This document shows, one piece after another, positions 42,581 through 54,919 of a DNA stretch of 64,000 nucleotides. A program made the position numbers and the translations under genes. The stretch is from assembly GCF_018991925.1 (NCBI RefSeq), contig NW_024744357.1, forward strand, positions 3,891,508 to 3,955,507, read 5' to 3'. Under the pieces are notes generated by a model, which was not told the DNA's origin, did not search any database, and saw only the letters and a list, made by a program, of their open reading frames with translations. Source of the DNA: Homarus americanus (Eukaryota; Arthropoda; Malacostraca; Decapoda; Nephropidae). The stretch's first letter is position 1. Each line of letters begins with the position of its first letter.

Positions 42581-44550
42581 TATAACTATACAGTATTTTG
42601 GGGGAACTCTTAGTTCATGCAACAGAGAACAAGACCGACTGCCCAACCACCAAAGCTGACAAATTGCAATGAGAAAAGTAGGACAAATGATGCTAGGATA
42701 TTGGGTTTATTATCCCCGAATAATGAATGCAGCTTTGATATTAACTGAATCGACCCAACAGTCTAAAACACCCGAAGAGTATGGATGGCAAGGTAACCTA
42801 GTTCTTAAACGTGAGATCTAAAGTACCTCATCATTACCTCGCATGTTGACAAATAGGCAATAACAGTATAGGTCAGAGTAGGGCAGCGGAGAGGATGAGA
42901 TATTCGAAGAACTTGGTGTTAGTGGCAGAATGGAGAGGGAAAGTGGTTTTACAGGCGAAAGAAGAGAGAGAGTGGAGGTAGCGGTGCAGAGGAGGTTAGT
43001 GGCAGGTAGCCAGAGAGGAGAAATAATGTTGTGGAAATGGGCAACAGAGAAGCAGTTACTGGTATGAAGGTGTGCCGAGTGGTGGTGGCGGGTGGGAGGC
43101 AAGAAGCTTCATCCTAGCAACAAAAAGTAGACGATGCACTTCGCCTTGTGACAGCCACAGTTGCCGCCACAATCTGCGTTACCAAATTCCACCTAATCAT
43201 TACAAACTAATTGCTTAACAAACTCTAGGGGTTAGGTTCTCGTCTCGCCTTACCTAGCGTATTCTAAACTCTTGATATAACCCCTAAAATCACCTTAGTT
43301 GATCCTAACCATACTTGGAGTGACTTAAAGTAAATTATAGCCAGTCTTACCTGCCGATTTTAAAGTCTTGTATTTTTAGGGCTAACTATCCGTTCACGTG
43401 CAGCTTCACATTCGTTACTGAGATGAGAGTCAACGAAACGGGTAAACCAATAATAGAAACCTTTATCTCCACCACAGTACTACAGTGACACGACCTTGCA
43501 AAGAGTAGGGAGGGTGTGGTGGGCTACTGGGCCACTACTATCTACGTGTGGCCTATATTAGTACTGAGCGAGAGTAGTCCAAGTCTATTTCTGTCCTTTT
43601 CTAGCGCGGGGAAACATATTCTACGTGGCCTAGATACACCTCGGTACACAAGCTGAGGGAGTGGTTGGAGTATAAGGCCTGGGGAGTGTTTTCCATACTG
43701 GAGTACATCGAAGACGAGACTAATCTGAATATACAACCAGATAACCCCTTCCATCCATATCCTAGCACATTTAGGGAGAGACTTTTTTGTGTATTTCCAT
43801 ATTCTAACACATTTGATTTTGTTTATATCAACACATCAATGCTGAGGCTATTTTACGCTTCATAGTGTGTTGCTTATGGAAACTTAACAAATATTTTAAT
43901 CTGTGGACATCTTTTTATCGATGGCTAATGACTTGTTACCCTCAAAAATCTCATATTTACACTGTACAAAGTTTATCAAAATATTTTCACGGAATTTGTG
44001 TGTTTATGAGGGAAATTTGGTGGTGACCGCATCTTTATACATGCTGTGTATCCATGTATAGTTGAATAGTGGCATTCATGATTGTTTGCGCGTGAGTGTA
44101 ACCGATCGCTAATGATGACGCAACTATTATGTAAAGAGAAATCGTCAGCCAATCGATAAAGGCCAAGTAACCTGACATCCTTTTTTGCCCTTTTTGAATA
44201 ATTGAATCAAATAAATCTGACAAAATAAAAAAGGGACTTGTAACACGAGAATAAATATTTCCAAACATTACTATTAGGTTAGATTGTAAGGTGCCTTCTA
44301 TAACACAACCCCACACGTCTACATCGACTCTCGGCTACACCCTTGGCTTGACCATAAACCAACTGGGCTAGTTTTTGTATCCTTGGTCCCTATCCCATCT
44401 TGTACTCCCACACACACACACACACTTGGAGAGATAACTCATTTGTAATCTCTTGTTAGTAACGTTGTCAGTACGTCAGAATTAATATAATGGCTACAGT
44501 ATTTTCACCATACGACGTCTAATGTTTTTTACACAAATTATAGTTTTAGT
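42581..44550. other. Sequence without recognised feature
   Basis: Includes a purine-rich stretch at 42880-43030 (GAGAGGAG, GGTGGCGGG). Overlapping ORFs at 43540-43865 on both strands lack similarity. No gene is called. Confidence 0.4.
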
Positions 44551-44776
44551 TGTTTGATCTTAAAGTTGTTTGATTCAAGTTATTTTTGTCTCACCTGTAA
44601 CCCACAGACACGTGCCCATAGAGACATGTCCATCTCCATCTCATTAGGAAATGTCTCTCTAACCCACAAAAACTTGCCCAGCTTCTTTCCAAAGGGATTT
44701 TCTAATTTCCATCACAAAAGTGCATGTCCGTGTCCATCCCACAAGGACAATCAATTAGGTAATGACCATATCAATA

Positions 44777-44851
44777 TAACAAGGACATACCCATCCCCAT
44801 CCAACAAAGACATACCCATCCCCGTTCAACAAGGACATACCCATTCCCACC
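44777..44851 (+). repeat. Three tandem copies of a 25-bp unit
   Basis: Units begin AACAAGGACATACCCATCCC at 44777, 44802 and 44827. Looser relatives (ACAAGGACA, ACATGTCC) are scattered from about 44610, suggesting an older array. Confidence 0.8.
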
Positions 44852-44859
44852 TGAAATGA

Positions 44860-46195
44860 TAATGAACAGCAGGTAGGTAGGGTTGGCTGAAGGTAGGGCC
44901 AAGTATAGCAACTTTTCCTTACACAAGTCGTGGTCGGTAAAATAATAATGAACTACGACATTCAACTATACTGTACTGTTCTCCCTTCCACTCGTCTCTC
45001 CTTCTCTCCCTCATTATTTCATTCTTCCTCTTCCTCCTTCCTTGCTGGCGTTCGAGTTGGGTCAAAATAATTGGATTGCGTGTGAAAACTTTACAGTAGT
45101 GATTTTTGTATCGTGATGCTGCAAATGAGTTAGAGAGGGAGCCACGCAGCCTATCCTCAGTGATATATAAACAAAGCAGTGCATAGTATGATAATGATTA
45201 TCTTACATCAAGGTAATGTTATATAATTATAGAAACAAAGGTCTTGGCGTTTTCTTTGTGTTTCAAGTTTTCTTCTATTCCCAGGCGGGACCCAATCGAG
45301 TGTTGTGGTGGTGACCTTGCCTTACAACCGAGTTCTGGGGTCTTAATTTTTTTGTGTCTTGGTCCATCATCAGTCCTCCGATATTCACTTCTAACACTTT
45401 TTAATCGTTACTGGTTTTATTACATCAAATGGCAGAACCGTGCTACGTGGCTTTAATATTTTTTTTAATATTTACGTATTCTGATCTCACGAACACCATC
45501 TCAGTGATTTCTAAAATTAGTGCTATTTTATTTTGTAACCTCTTCTGTTTCACACTAAGAGCTGTTGTAATCACCCTGGCGTTGTCGTCATTAGGTTCCA
45601 ATTCACACTTCAGTAGCCTTGAGTGCCTACATCTGCCTTCGGATTTCGTATGTTTAACCTTCATTGACAGAACCTGCAAGCTGACCACTCAAATGTTTCA
45701 GACAAATATGAAAGAGGAAGAATTATTAGACATTAGACAAGAGGATTATCTTATCACCCCAAGAGGAATAATCTACTGGCCTTCACTCAGTAATAGCAGC
45801 TATCTACACTTCTTCAACTCATGACCCACCACAACGACCTTGCAGATAGTTTTAACAGATAACAAAGTCCATGCTTTATACTTGGTTAACGCCAGATTGA
45901 TTGACAAGTGGAACTATACCGTCACTCTACTAAAACATGTAAACTCACCACCTGACTGACTGGCCACCTTTGTCGTCGGCGGTAGCAGGCAGTCGTGGAG
46001 GGAGGCGCTGAATCACCGGTGATCTGGTTACCTTTGTCACTTGTGTGTACCTCAGGGCACAGTCTTTAGTCCATTTTTCTCTCCCAGGCTAAACGTGGAT
46101 ATCAGTGAGCAATTAAACAACACATTTTTCATTTTCAATCGCTGATGGTTACCGTGTGTATAGTGACTTGTGTCAAGCAAAGATGATGTGACTAC
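44860..46195. other. Sequence with an unassigned 131-codon open frame
   Basis: The plus-strand frame 45429-45824 starts with a hydrophobic segment (FFLIFTYSDL..., roughly residues 9-60) and ends with a hydrophilic tail. It could be chance in AT-rich DNA. No family similarity or splice context supports a gene. Confidence 0.3.
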
Positions 46196-46800
46196 TCAGC
46201 AGAAAACAACAATACATTCAATGCAACTAAGCTGATGCTGCAGTTTTGGCATGGCACCAACCAATCCTTTAATAAATCCCTTACTGTCAGTGTCGCTGTT
46301 CAGAGGAAACACCATAGCTGAGACCACAACAACATCCACTCTTCGCACTGCAGTAATCACAAGTCTGGTCAATAACAATTCCAGTTGGTTCTTCCGGGTT
46401 GTTTTCTTAAGTATTAGTAGTGTTCTTACCTCTCGTCTTGAGTACTGTTGTCCTCTACCAGCAGACACAGCCTGTATCACCCTTATCGTCTGGACACTGG
46501 TCGAGTCTTTATATTCTCTGCCTATGCATCTTGAGATGGAGGTACGAGAGATATGGCATTCGGTATGTCTGGAATGTTCTAAACGTGTTGGCTCCTACCT
46601 CAGGCTTACTGGTCAAACACAATGCAAGGACAAGCCTGCACCTCACACTCCCTTCCATATTAAACGCCGCCCACATACGAGTCAACCGACGCCTCTTGGA
46701 CAGCCTTGTGTACCATCATGGATCGCGGCTGTTGAACCTACACTTAGTACAAATGTGCCAGTCATCTTCAGTCATAACCATATCTAAATCAACAACCTTT
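46196..46800 (+). mobile_element. LINE RT C-terminal remnant, degenerate
   Basis: One frame contains SSVLTSRLEYCCPL (near 46420-46460). A shifted frame has LRWRYERYGIRYVWNVLNVL (near 46535) and HIRVNRRLLDSLVYHHGSRL. These match the SxLEYCCPLW and RRRERYxIxYVWKxLxGLxPN blocks of LINE reverse transcriptases, with at least one frameshift between them. This is a different LINE lineage from the CR1 copies. Confidence 0.65.
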
Positions 46801-47695
46801 TGAGGAGCAGATGAGCCCTTCGTCCCGGGGCAGCAACGTTTCTTAGTCTAAGGGCGAGATCTGTTCCTCCTTATAAAAACAGTTTATATTGTACAGTGTA
46901 TTCAAAATTTCTTGGACAATTAGTAATACTTGGTACCTACTTGTGAATCGTAGAGCATTAGTTTTTAGCGAGTGAACGATCATTATCATGATACAAGGAA
47001 AAACTTTTGTTACACGGTAATTAATATGTCCAGACAATTTTGTCCTCGAATGTAAACATTGCAAAATGAATGTTGGCATTAAATGAATAAGAAAAATATA
47101 ATCTATTTTGTCATCGTGGCCATACTGTGTATCGACAGACAGTGCCTGCTTACCACAGGCTTCTCAAACTTGATCTGAAGTCGGAAGTGTAATACGAGTG
47201 ACAGTGTCGGTATCTAGAACAGTTTCTTCACCGTCACTCAGCTTCGGCAGCAACGTGACCCGAGGGTGCAGCCTTCACCTTTATTCCGGATACTTTACTA
47301 CGCCCCTCGACCCAACCGTTACACCCACCTGGCATAAGGAAACGCCCCCCTCACCCCCCTTCTCCCCGTGAGTTGATCTAGCTCGGGTGAGGCAAGCAGC
47401 GAGTCAGTGCAGCGTGTGGTAGGTCACGTAGCGCTGCTCACATCCACTGTTGAGGCTTAGGAAATTGTGCCTTTATCACCTTGGTGTTAAAATTTTCATC
47501 CAAGATCATCACCATCGCCTTCAGCTGCTAATCATTTAGTCAGTCACCTCCTGTATGGACGTGGCCGTGGGGTGGAGCACGTCGTCCCGTCCTGCCTGGA
47601 GGAGGGAGAGTTACCTTGACGTATCCCACGTGTGTGTGTGTGTGTGTGTGTGTGATGTCGCCTACACGTGCGAGGATCTCTTGTGTTTACCTGTG
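46801..47695. other. Sequence without recognised feature
   Basis: GC content rises at 47200-47640. That stretch could be a promoter or first exon, but I see no supporting protein. A short (GT)n lies at 47630-47653. Confidence 0.35.
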
Positions 47696-47775
47696 TTGAC
47701 CTCGGGTATAATGATCAGCATTATTTCCTCGCAAGCGAGTGGACCCGGGTTTGATCCCCGAGCAGGGTGAGGAAG
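47696..47775 (+). mobile_element. SINE family B head
   Basis: Reads CTCGGGTATAATGATCAGCA, then CTCGCAAGCGAGTGGACCC and a good box B, GGGTTTGATCCCCG, then AGCAGGGTGAGG. It is homologous to 14296-14365 and to the minus-strand copy at 14175. It is truncated where the CR1 copy begins. Confidence 0.65.
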
Positions 47776-47785
47776 ATCTAAAAAA

Positions 47786-48590
47786 CAAATTCGTATGGTC
47801 TGAAAAATGGCAGATGAAATTTAATGTAATGTAATGTAAAGTTCTTAGTCTAGGAGATGTAAACAGAGAAACCAGATATTAGACGAACAACGATGTTATA
47901 GAGAAATCCGACTGTGAGAAAAATTTAGGAGTAATGATAAGTAGGAATCTTAAACCAAGTAAACAATGTGTATTTGCTCGAAACAAGGCTAATACAGTAC
48001 TCGGGTTCATACAAAGGAGTGTTAGTTACAAGACTAGCGAGGTTATCCTAAAACTGTATCTTGCGCTTGAGACCTCACTTGGATTACTCAGTTCAGTTCT
48101 GGTCACCGTACTACAAAATGGTTATAGAATCCCAAGACAGAATTCAGAGAAGAATGACAAGACTAATCCCGGGCATAAGGAACCTTGAGTACAGAGACAG
48201 GTTAAAACATCTTAATCTGCACTCCCTCGAGAGACGTAGAGTGAGGGGCGATATGATCGAGGTGTATAAATGAAAGTAAGGGCTAAACAAATGTGATATA
48301 ACAAAGGTATTCAAACTATCCAGCTAGGAGCGAACTCGTAACAATGGTTTTAAATTAGACAAATTTAGATTTAGGCGTGAGATAGGTAAAAATTGGTTTA
48401 GAAATAGAATAGTGGATAAATGGTACAAGTTATCTAACATCATCATTAACTCAAATACGCTGGATAGCTTCAAACATAGGTTGGATGGATATATGAGCGA
48501 CAGGGGGTTGGGTGTAGTTGGGACTGCCCAGTATGGGCCAATAGGCTCGTTGCAGTTTCCTCCATTCTTATGTTCTTATGTTTTTATGGG
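47786..48590 (+). mobile_element. CR1-like LINE 3' end, subfamily B
   Basis: Frames read GDVNRET, MISRNLKPSKQCVFARNKAN, GFIQRSVSYKTSEVILKLYL, then PHLDYSVQFWSPYYKMVI, RRMTRLIPGIRNLEYRDRLK and LERRRVRGDMIEVYK, then the tail (FKHRLDGYMSDRGLG...QYGPIG). It ends in TTCTTATGTTCTTATG. Frame breaks near 48080 and 48270 and several stops make it dead. It is the reference for the deletions seen at 33585-34540. Confidence 0.9.
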
Positions 48591-48609
48591 CAAGTTTTTA
48601 TCAACCCAG

Positions 48610-48785
48610 CAGTGATTGAGAACCAAAACATGGATGTTAATCCTGTTCCCGAGTAAATGGTTCGTCAGTGCAGGTGGCGAGTCGTCCGGTCTTCTTGGAC
48701 TATTCCTTGACACTGGGGTGTTGTGTTGGCGACAGCTTCTACAACTTAGCAAATTCATGCCTGGGTGGCCCTAGGGCAGGCCATC
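48610..48785. repeat. Unclassified repeat, unoccupied copy of 14460-14645
   Basis: Aligns with 14460-14645 and carries a single CCCTAGGG near 48769, where the other copy holds the hAT MITE. Confidence 0.6.
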
Positions 48786-48887
48786 CCGGAACGCGGGGGG
48801 CAACTATTCATATGTGCCTGGTTTTTTTTTTTATGTGTGTCTGAAGTTGCCTATGTGTGTATAAACTTGCGTATGTGTGTGTGTGTG

Positions 48888-48891
<4 letters not shown>

Positions 48892-48956
<65 letters not shown>

Positions 48957-49251
48957 CATTAGCCCAATAAACACGCGGACTTCTACATACAATCAACACC
49001 TCAACCCGCCAGGATTCGAACCCACGGCCCAAAGCCGGATTTGGTAAAACGTTACTCTGACCACCTACGTGATAAGGGTAGTCCCCATTAGAGGTTCACG
49101 GCGCCATAAGCTCGTTGAACAGGCTTTGTGTGAAATATAACAGAGTCTAGAACTGCTTTTAGTATCCTGGTGGTCCAGCGGTTAGCGTTCCCCGGTCACA
49201 GTCATGGGCTCGTGGGCGTGGGTTCGAATCCTGGCGGGTTGAGGTGTTGAT

Positions 49252-49340
<89 letters not shown>
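48892..49340. mobile_element. Second inverted pair of family A SINEs with (TA)n tails
   Basis: A minus-strand copy (about 49075-48956, ending TTCATTAGCCCAATAAA next to (TA)n 48892-48955) and a plus-strand copy (49163-49252, TATCCTGGTGGTCCAGCGGT ... GGGTTCGAATCC ... TTGAGGTGTTGATT) running into (TA)n 49253-49339. The plus copy has an intact single box A region and the best tRNA-like structure of the set. Confidence 0.8.
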
Positions 49341-49341
<1 letters not shown>

Positions 49342-49400
49342 CCAGCAAGGAATCGAACCCTCGACCTACTGGGTCCGCGTGTTATATGGACTAAAAATGA
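49339..49400 (-). mobile_element. Third tRNA-like SINE head abutting (TA)n
   Basis: The minus strand reads CAGTAGGTCGAGGGTTCGAT and TCCTTGCTGGATTA(TA)n. GGGTTCGATTCC is a good box B. The sequence differs from family A, so it is another tRNA-derived repeat ending in TA repeats. Confidence 0.45.
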
Positions 49401-49440
49401 AGTATATATATATATGTGTGTGTAATTTGTGTTTGTGTGT

Positions 49441-50325
49441 GTATAATAACAATAATTAGCGGTTTATTGAAAAAGCTGTGCAGCCCGAAGGATGAAAATA
49501 TACATTAGACAGAAATGACTTATTACATACAAAGACATGGGGTGGGTGGGTCGTTTAACAAAAGCTTTCATTACTGAAAGGAGAAGGAACATGAATTGAA
49601 CAAACAAATTATTATAGTTTACAGCTGATGGTCCTGGCTGGTCTTTTGCCATACTGTGTGAGGTCACATAGGCCCCGTGGTTCAGTAACTCGTCCTCGGG
49701 TGTTAATATGAAGGACCTCAAAGGGTCATGGAGACACCCGGTGGAATGGTGTTCACGTGGTGCAGTAACTCAGCCGTAGGTGTTGATATGAAGGACCTCA
49801 CGTAGTCATGGAGACGTGCGCGCGCGCGTGTGTGTGTGTGTGTGTGTAGAGGAAGCCACACTGCATGGTGCTTCACACGCGCACAGGTCATGGTGGCGGC
49901 ACGTCCGCAAGTCTTGGTGGTGGTGGTGCAGATGGGAGTGTACACTGTCCATGGTGATGTACACGTACTCTCTTCATAGGTGTGGGTGAAGGTATACGCG
50001 TACACGAATCATTTTGTGTGAGTGCAAATACGCATGGATAGTGGTGGTGTGGGTGTAGTCATGGACATATACACTCATCGTCGAGGGTGTATAGGTGTAG
50101 CTGGGAACATTGGAACTGTACTCACTTCCTGGGGTTGAGATGAGCTGTTAACTTATGTTATTTCCTATTCACTCTCACTCACTTCCTCTAGAACATAAGA
50201 ACTTAGATGATGTAAGTTCACATTTAACACGCCCCAATCTAGTGAGTCCATGACGTAATAATTATTTTAATAAACATGTAATTGTAAAATCAAACTAGTC
50301 ATTGTCTACTAAAGTAACCATTGAA
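49441..50325. other. Sequence with imperfect local duplication, no gene
   Basis: ATGAAGGACCTCA and GTCATGGAGAC occur near 49708 and 49788 within two loose copies of about 80 bp (TGCAGTAACTC, GGTGTTGATATGAAGG). A GC/GT alternating run lies at 49815-49848. No gene is supported. Confidence 0.5.
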
Positions 50326-51216
50326 CATAAGAACATAAGAAAATAAGGAGTCTGCAATAGGCCGGTTGGCCTGTACATGGCAGCTCCTGTCGAGAGTTAC
50401 AACCACTCTCTATCATCCAAGAATCTATCCAGCCTCCTTTTGCAACTTCCCAGAGTTCCAGCACTTACTACAAAGTTGGTAAGCTTGTTCCACTCGTCCA
50501 CCACCCTATTTGTGAACCAGTTTCTTCCTATCTCCCTCCTAAATCTAAACTTATCCAACTTAAATCCGTTGCTCCGAGTCCTATCCTGCTCGGATATTAT
50601 AAGAGCTTTATCTATATCCCCTTTATTGATTCCTTTCACCCACTTAAATACTTCTATCATATCTCCCCGCACTCTTCGTCTTTCTAGGGAAAGCAAGTTA
50701 AGTTTCTTTAACCTATCCTGATATGGAAGGTTTCTAAGTCCCGGAATCATTTTCGTCATTCTTCGCTGCACCGACTCCAGTGAATTGATATCCATTCTAT
50801 AATAAGGGCACCAGAACTGAACCGCATGATCGAGGTGCGGCCTGACTAGCGCAAGATATAGTTGCAATAAGACCTCTGCACTCTTATTACTTACACTTCT
50901 AGATATAAAACCCAATAGTCTGTTTGCCTTATTTCGAACATTAACGCACTGTTTTCTAGGTCGTAGGTCCGGGCTTACAAGTACCTCTAGGTCTCTTTCA
51001 CAAGTCGACTTCTCTAGGTTGATGTTGTTAAGGCTGTATACATTGTCAGTATTTGTTCTTCCAATATTAAGTACGCTGCACTTGCTGGTATTGAATTTCA
51101 TTTGCCATTTTTCAGACCACCCCTGCAGTTTATTTTGATCCTCCTGTAATGCATTTGCATCCTGCCCTGAATTAATCTGCCGCCCTATTTTGGTGTCATC
51201 CGCAAACTTGCTTATA
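50326..51216 (-). mobile_element. CR1-like LINE 3' end, subfamily A
   Basis: The minus-strand frame reads from KFADDTKIGRQ (the FADD catalytic motif of RT) through WSEKWQMKFN, SVLNIGRTNT, CERDLEVLVSPDLRP, LALVRPHLDHAVQFW, MIPGLRNLPYQDRLKKLN and KFRFRREIGRNWF to the C-terminus. It is open over about 270 codons, and only the 5' part is truncated. It ends at TTATTTTCTTATGTTCTTATG (complement of 50326-50346). At its 5' side it begins inside the tail of another CR1 copy (51218-51400). Confidence 0.93.
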
Positions 51217-51217
51217 G

Positions 51218-51400
51218 GAACATAAGAACATAAGAATGGAGGAAACTGCAGCGGTCCTACTGGCCCATACTGGGCAGTCCCGTTTACACCCAACCCCTAT
51301 TGCTCATATAAGCATCCAACCTATGTTTGAAGCTATTCAGCGTATTCGAGTTAATGATGATATTTGGTAACTTGTTCCATTCATCCACTACTCTGTTTAA
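51218..51400 (-). mobile_element. CR1-like LINE 3' tail, subfamily B, cut by assembly gap
   Basis: The tail with NRVVDEWNKLPNIIINSNTL, LNSFKHRLDAYMSNRG and the GGGACTGCCCAGTATGGGCC segment ends in TTCTTATGTTCTTATGTTCC. It is the 3' end of the same subfamily as 47786-48590. The upstream part is hidden by the N run. Confidence 0.9.
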
Positions 51401-51500
51401 NNNNNNNNNNNNNNNNNNNNNNNNNNNNNNNNNNNNNNNNNNNNNNNNNNNNNNNNNNNNNNNNNNNNNNNNNNNNNNNNNNNNNNNNNNNNNNNNNNNN
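51401..51500. other. Assembly gap (100 N)
   Basis: Exactly 100 unknown bases, the usual placeholder for a scaffold join of unknown size, placed inside a CR1 repeat. Confidence 0.99.
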
Positions 51501-51580
51501 ATGGCAGACATTTCTTTCACATGGGAGAGATTTTTCTTATAGCAGTCCTAAATATTTTTTGCACGTGACAAACAGAGAAA

Positions 51581-51583
<3 letters not shown>

Positions 51584-51659
<76 letters not shown>
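51584..51659. repeat. (TA)n microsatellite
   Basis: Pure TA just after the gap. A (CT)n tract follows at 51940-51962. Confidence 0.97.
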
Positions 51660-52494
51660 TTTATGGAAGACAGGAGGGGTTTTTCTTACATGGCAGACAC
51701 AAATACTTTAGTTTTTATCACATAGCAGACACACATTAAGTCATTCATATGAAAGAGAGAGATTTACCTTTTCTCACAGGGCAAGACACAGACTTATTAG
51801 GATATAGCTGACAAGGTAATTGAAGTGCTGACATAGCGGGAAAAAAATAGTGTGGAATTATGTGGGGGAAGGGAGTTGATACTGATGGTTGGTGAGTCTT
51901 ACTGTGTGTTAGTGGTCTTTCGTTTCACACTGGCCACACACTCTCTCTCTCTCTCTCTCTCTCAAGATCGAACATGGGCTAACATTCAACAGAAACGAAA
52001 ACTAATGTCTATTTCGGCTTTTTATATTCTTATTATCTATCAACAGTATACTATTTATCTATACCATCTGGGTTCACCTATATAATCTGTCTATCTATAC
52101 TATCTTAATATTCATATATTATATCTCTCCTCTCTCCCTCCCTCCTTTACTCCTTCTCTACCAGCCAAAGGTACCTGGGTTGGTGTGCAGGAACCCCATA
52201 GTCGGATGGAGGTAACAGTGGTGTGTGGAGCAAGGTGTGCTGTTGACCCCTCAGGTACAGTGGCTCACCCTATACTCGTTCCCTGGTTTGTAGTACAAGT
52301 AATTCTAAAACTGAAATTCTTTGTGATAGTAAAATATAGATGGCGGGAAGTTATTGTAGGACTAATTTTGTTTTTGTGTTTTAAATTAAAATTATTCAAC
52401 AGCAAAACTCATTACGAAATTTCAGGTTTGATTTATATGCATATTTGGTGAGAGTGATATTGGGTTGTATAGGCTTCATGACCTGTTAGGGGAT

Positions 52495-52658
52495 GTACAA
52501 TGAAATACAAGAGTCGTGTCGTGAAATTTGGTGAAAACATATGGCAAAGGGCTAAACTTTTGGTGCTCTCTTCCTTGTGGTAGGGCTCTTATAATGTTTC
52601 ACGAGTTATATTTAATCTTCGGACAAAACCGCCACACGACTTTTGTCTTTGATTGCAC
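52495..52658. mobile_element. MITE (164 bp) with inverted repeats, intact copy
   Basis: Begins GTACAATGAAATACAAGAGT and ends with the complement of GTGCAATCAAAGACAAAAGT. It matches 15800-15922 plus 16806-16851 along its length, including CAAAGGGCTAAACTTTTGGT and CCTTGTGGTAGGGCTCTTAT. No LTR is present here, so it shows the empty site for the solo LTR. Confidence 0.85.
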
Positions 52659-53044
52659 TGTGGGACGAAGCTTTTGGTACACAAGGAGGTAAAGTAACTG
52701 GTAATGAAATCCATCATGAACTCGATCACTTACATTTCCCCCAACTGTAAAGTTAGGTACCCATTCACAGCTGAGTGGACAAGAGGTGCCATTGCCTGAA
52801 CGGAAAACTCTTAGAATATGAGACGAGCGATGTATCACTCAGCCACCGCATCCTTACTTATTCAGTGGTGGTGGTATTTTACGAGGTTAGGCTGAACCAA
52901 GAGCCATTCATAATGAACGGTAAAATATGCAATTTTCGGCCAAACAACTGATAATCTTTTGTTGATGATACGAGTCCATCCTAAAATATTCATGTCGGAG
53001 TAATGGTATAAGCTCACGACCCGAGTATTTATAGGTGCGTGTGT

Positions 53045-53460
53045 TTTTTGTAGTGGTGAGGGGGTGTTGTGGGTGTTTATTGGGGGTGAAGGGGTTGTAG
53101 GTGTTTATTGGGGTGAAGAGTGTTGTGGGTGTTTATTGGGGTGAAGGGGTGTTGTGGGTGTTTATTGGGGGTGAAAGGGGTGTTGTGAGTGTTTATTGGG
53201 GTGAAGAAGTGTTTATTGGGGCTTGTTTATTGGGGCGAAGAGTGTTGTGGGTGTTATTGGGGGGTGTTGTGGGTGTTTATTGGGGTGAAAGTGTTGTGGT
53301 GTTTGTTAGGGTGTGTTGTGGGTGTTTATTGGGGTGAAGGGGGTGTTTATTGGGGGCAGGGGTGTTTATTGTGTTATTGGGTGTTTTATTGGGGGTGTTG
53401 GGGTGTTTATTGGTGAAGGGGGTGTTGTGGGTATTTAATGGGGGCAAGATGTGCTATGGG
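53045..53460 (+). repeat. Degenerate G-rich tandem repeat (GGGTGTTTATTGGGGTGAAG family)
   Basis: About fifteen irregular copies of a unit near 20-30 bp combining GTGTTGTGG, GTGTTTATTGGGG and TGAAGGGG. The G-runs on one strand give G-quadruplex potential. Gly/Val/Tyr-rich ORFs over it are not genes. Looser related sequence continues to about 53720. Confidence 0.9.
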
Positions 53461-54237
53461 AGTATGTATGTGTGTTTATTGGGAGTAAGAGGAAGGGTGT
53501 TCTGAGTGTGTATTAATTAGGGGTAAGGGACAGCTGGTGTAGGAATTAGGAGTGTGTGTGTTTATTTTATTGGGGGTGTGAGGGCTGGGGAGAAGTTGTA
53601 CGGGGGATGTGGGGGTGAAGAGGTGTGTATGAGGGACTTGTGAAGGGGGTGTAGAGGTGAAGGGTTGTAAGTGAGGGAAATGTGAGGGGGTGTGTGTGTG
53701 GGGGATTTGAGAGTGTGTGTGGATGTGGGAGGCCTCTCGTCCAGACTAGTCTCTGAGGATGGAAGATATGTACTCGAAAATAAAATAATTTTTTTTTTTT
53801 TTAGATATATATATATATATATACTCTCTCACAGGTAACACGACACACAGGTAAGACAAATCCCACAGGTAATCACGTATTGAGTTTGTTACTAAATGCT
53901 TCACAACAATGTTTTAAATTTCTCCAACCACTGGGGATATTAATCATGATTCTCTGTGTTTTAAATTCTTTACAATACAATTTCTTTAACAGTTTTCTTA
54001 ATTTTATTTTATAAGAAATATTCGGTTTAAGAGGTTTATTAATTACTTTGGTGTTACGTAAGGCAGGAAAAGTGACCCCCCCAAAAAAGATAATTTAATC
54101 CTGATTATCACCCATAGAGAACAATATTAGGTTTTAGTATTTGGTGAGTAAGATGGGTAAAGATATTTCTTCTGGTTACTGATTAAATATAATAGACGAT
54201 GGGAAATATATAATTATGAGAAAGTTATGTCAGCAAG

Positions 54238-54427
<190 letters not shown>

Positions 54428-54429
54428 CT

Positions 54430-54720
54430 GCTGTGATTTTTGCTGTTTCTTGATACTGATGCTATGATGGTTTGCTGCTTATATTTCTCACTGGTACTGT
54501 GATTGTTTACTGTTTGTATTTCCCACTGATGCTGTGATTGTTTGCTGTTTGTATTTCCCACTGATGCTGTGATTGTTTGCCGTTAATCTTGATGCTGTGA
54601 TTGCTGTTTGTACTGGCACTGGTGCTATGATTGCTGATTGTATTGGCACTGGTGCTGTTATTGTTTGCTGTTTGTATTCGCTCTGATGCTGTGATTGTTT
54701 GCTGCTTATATTTAATGTTT
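54430..54720. repeat. Degenerate tandem repeat, unit about 33 bp
   Basis: Repeated GCTGTGATTGTTTGCTGTTT followed by GTATTTCCCACTGAT or variants, about eight copies. It is bracketed by (TG)n and (CA)n tracts, the latter at 54729-54788. Confidence 0.88.
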
Positions 54721-54724
54721 GTAT

Positions 54725-54792
<68 letters not shown>

Positions 54793-54919
54793 AGACTAAG
54801 CACCACAGCAAACTGTCATTAAGAAGTAAACACACTACTACTACTTTGCTGTCACTCGAAATCGAGTATGACAATCATCCAGCTATGAAACTGTGATAGT
54901 AGTTATTAAAGATGTCACC

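Noticed and set aside
45429..45824. 131-codon ORF with hydrophobic N-terminus as a membrane protein gene
   Set aside because: AT-rich DNA gives hydrophobic frames by chance; no homology, splice context or codon bias supports it.
49163..49252. Functional tRNA gene
   Set aside because: Box A and box B are recognisable but the acceptor stem does not pair and a SINE body and (TA)n tail follow.
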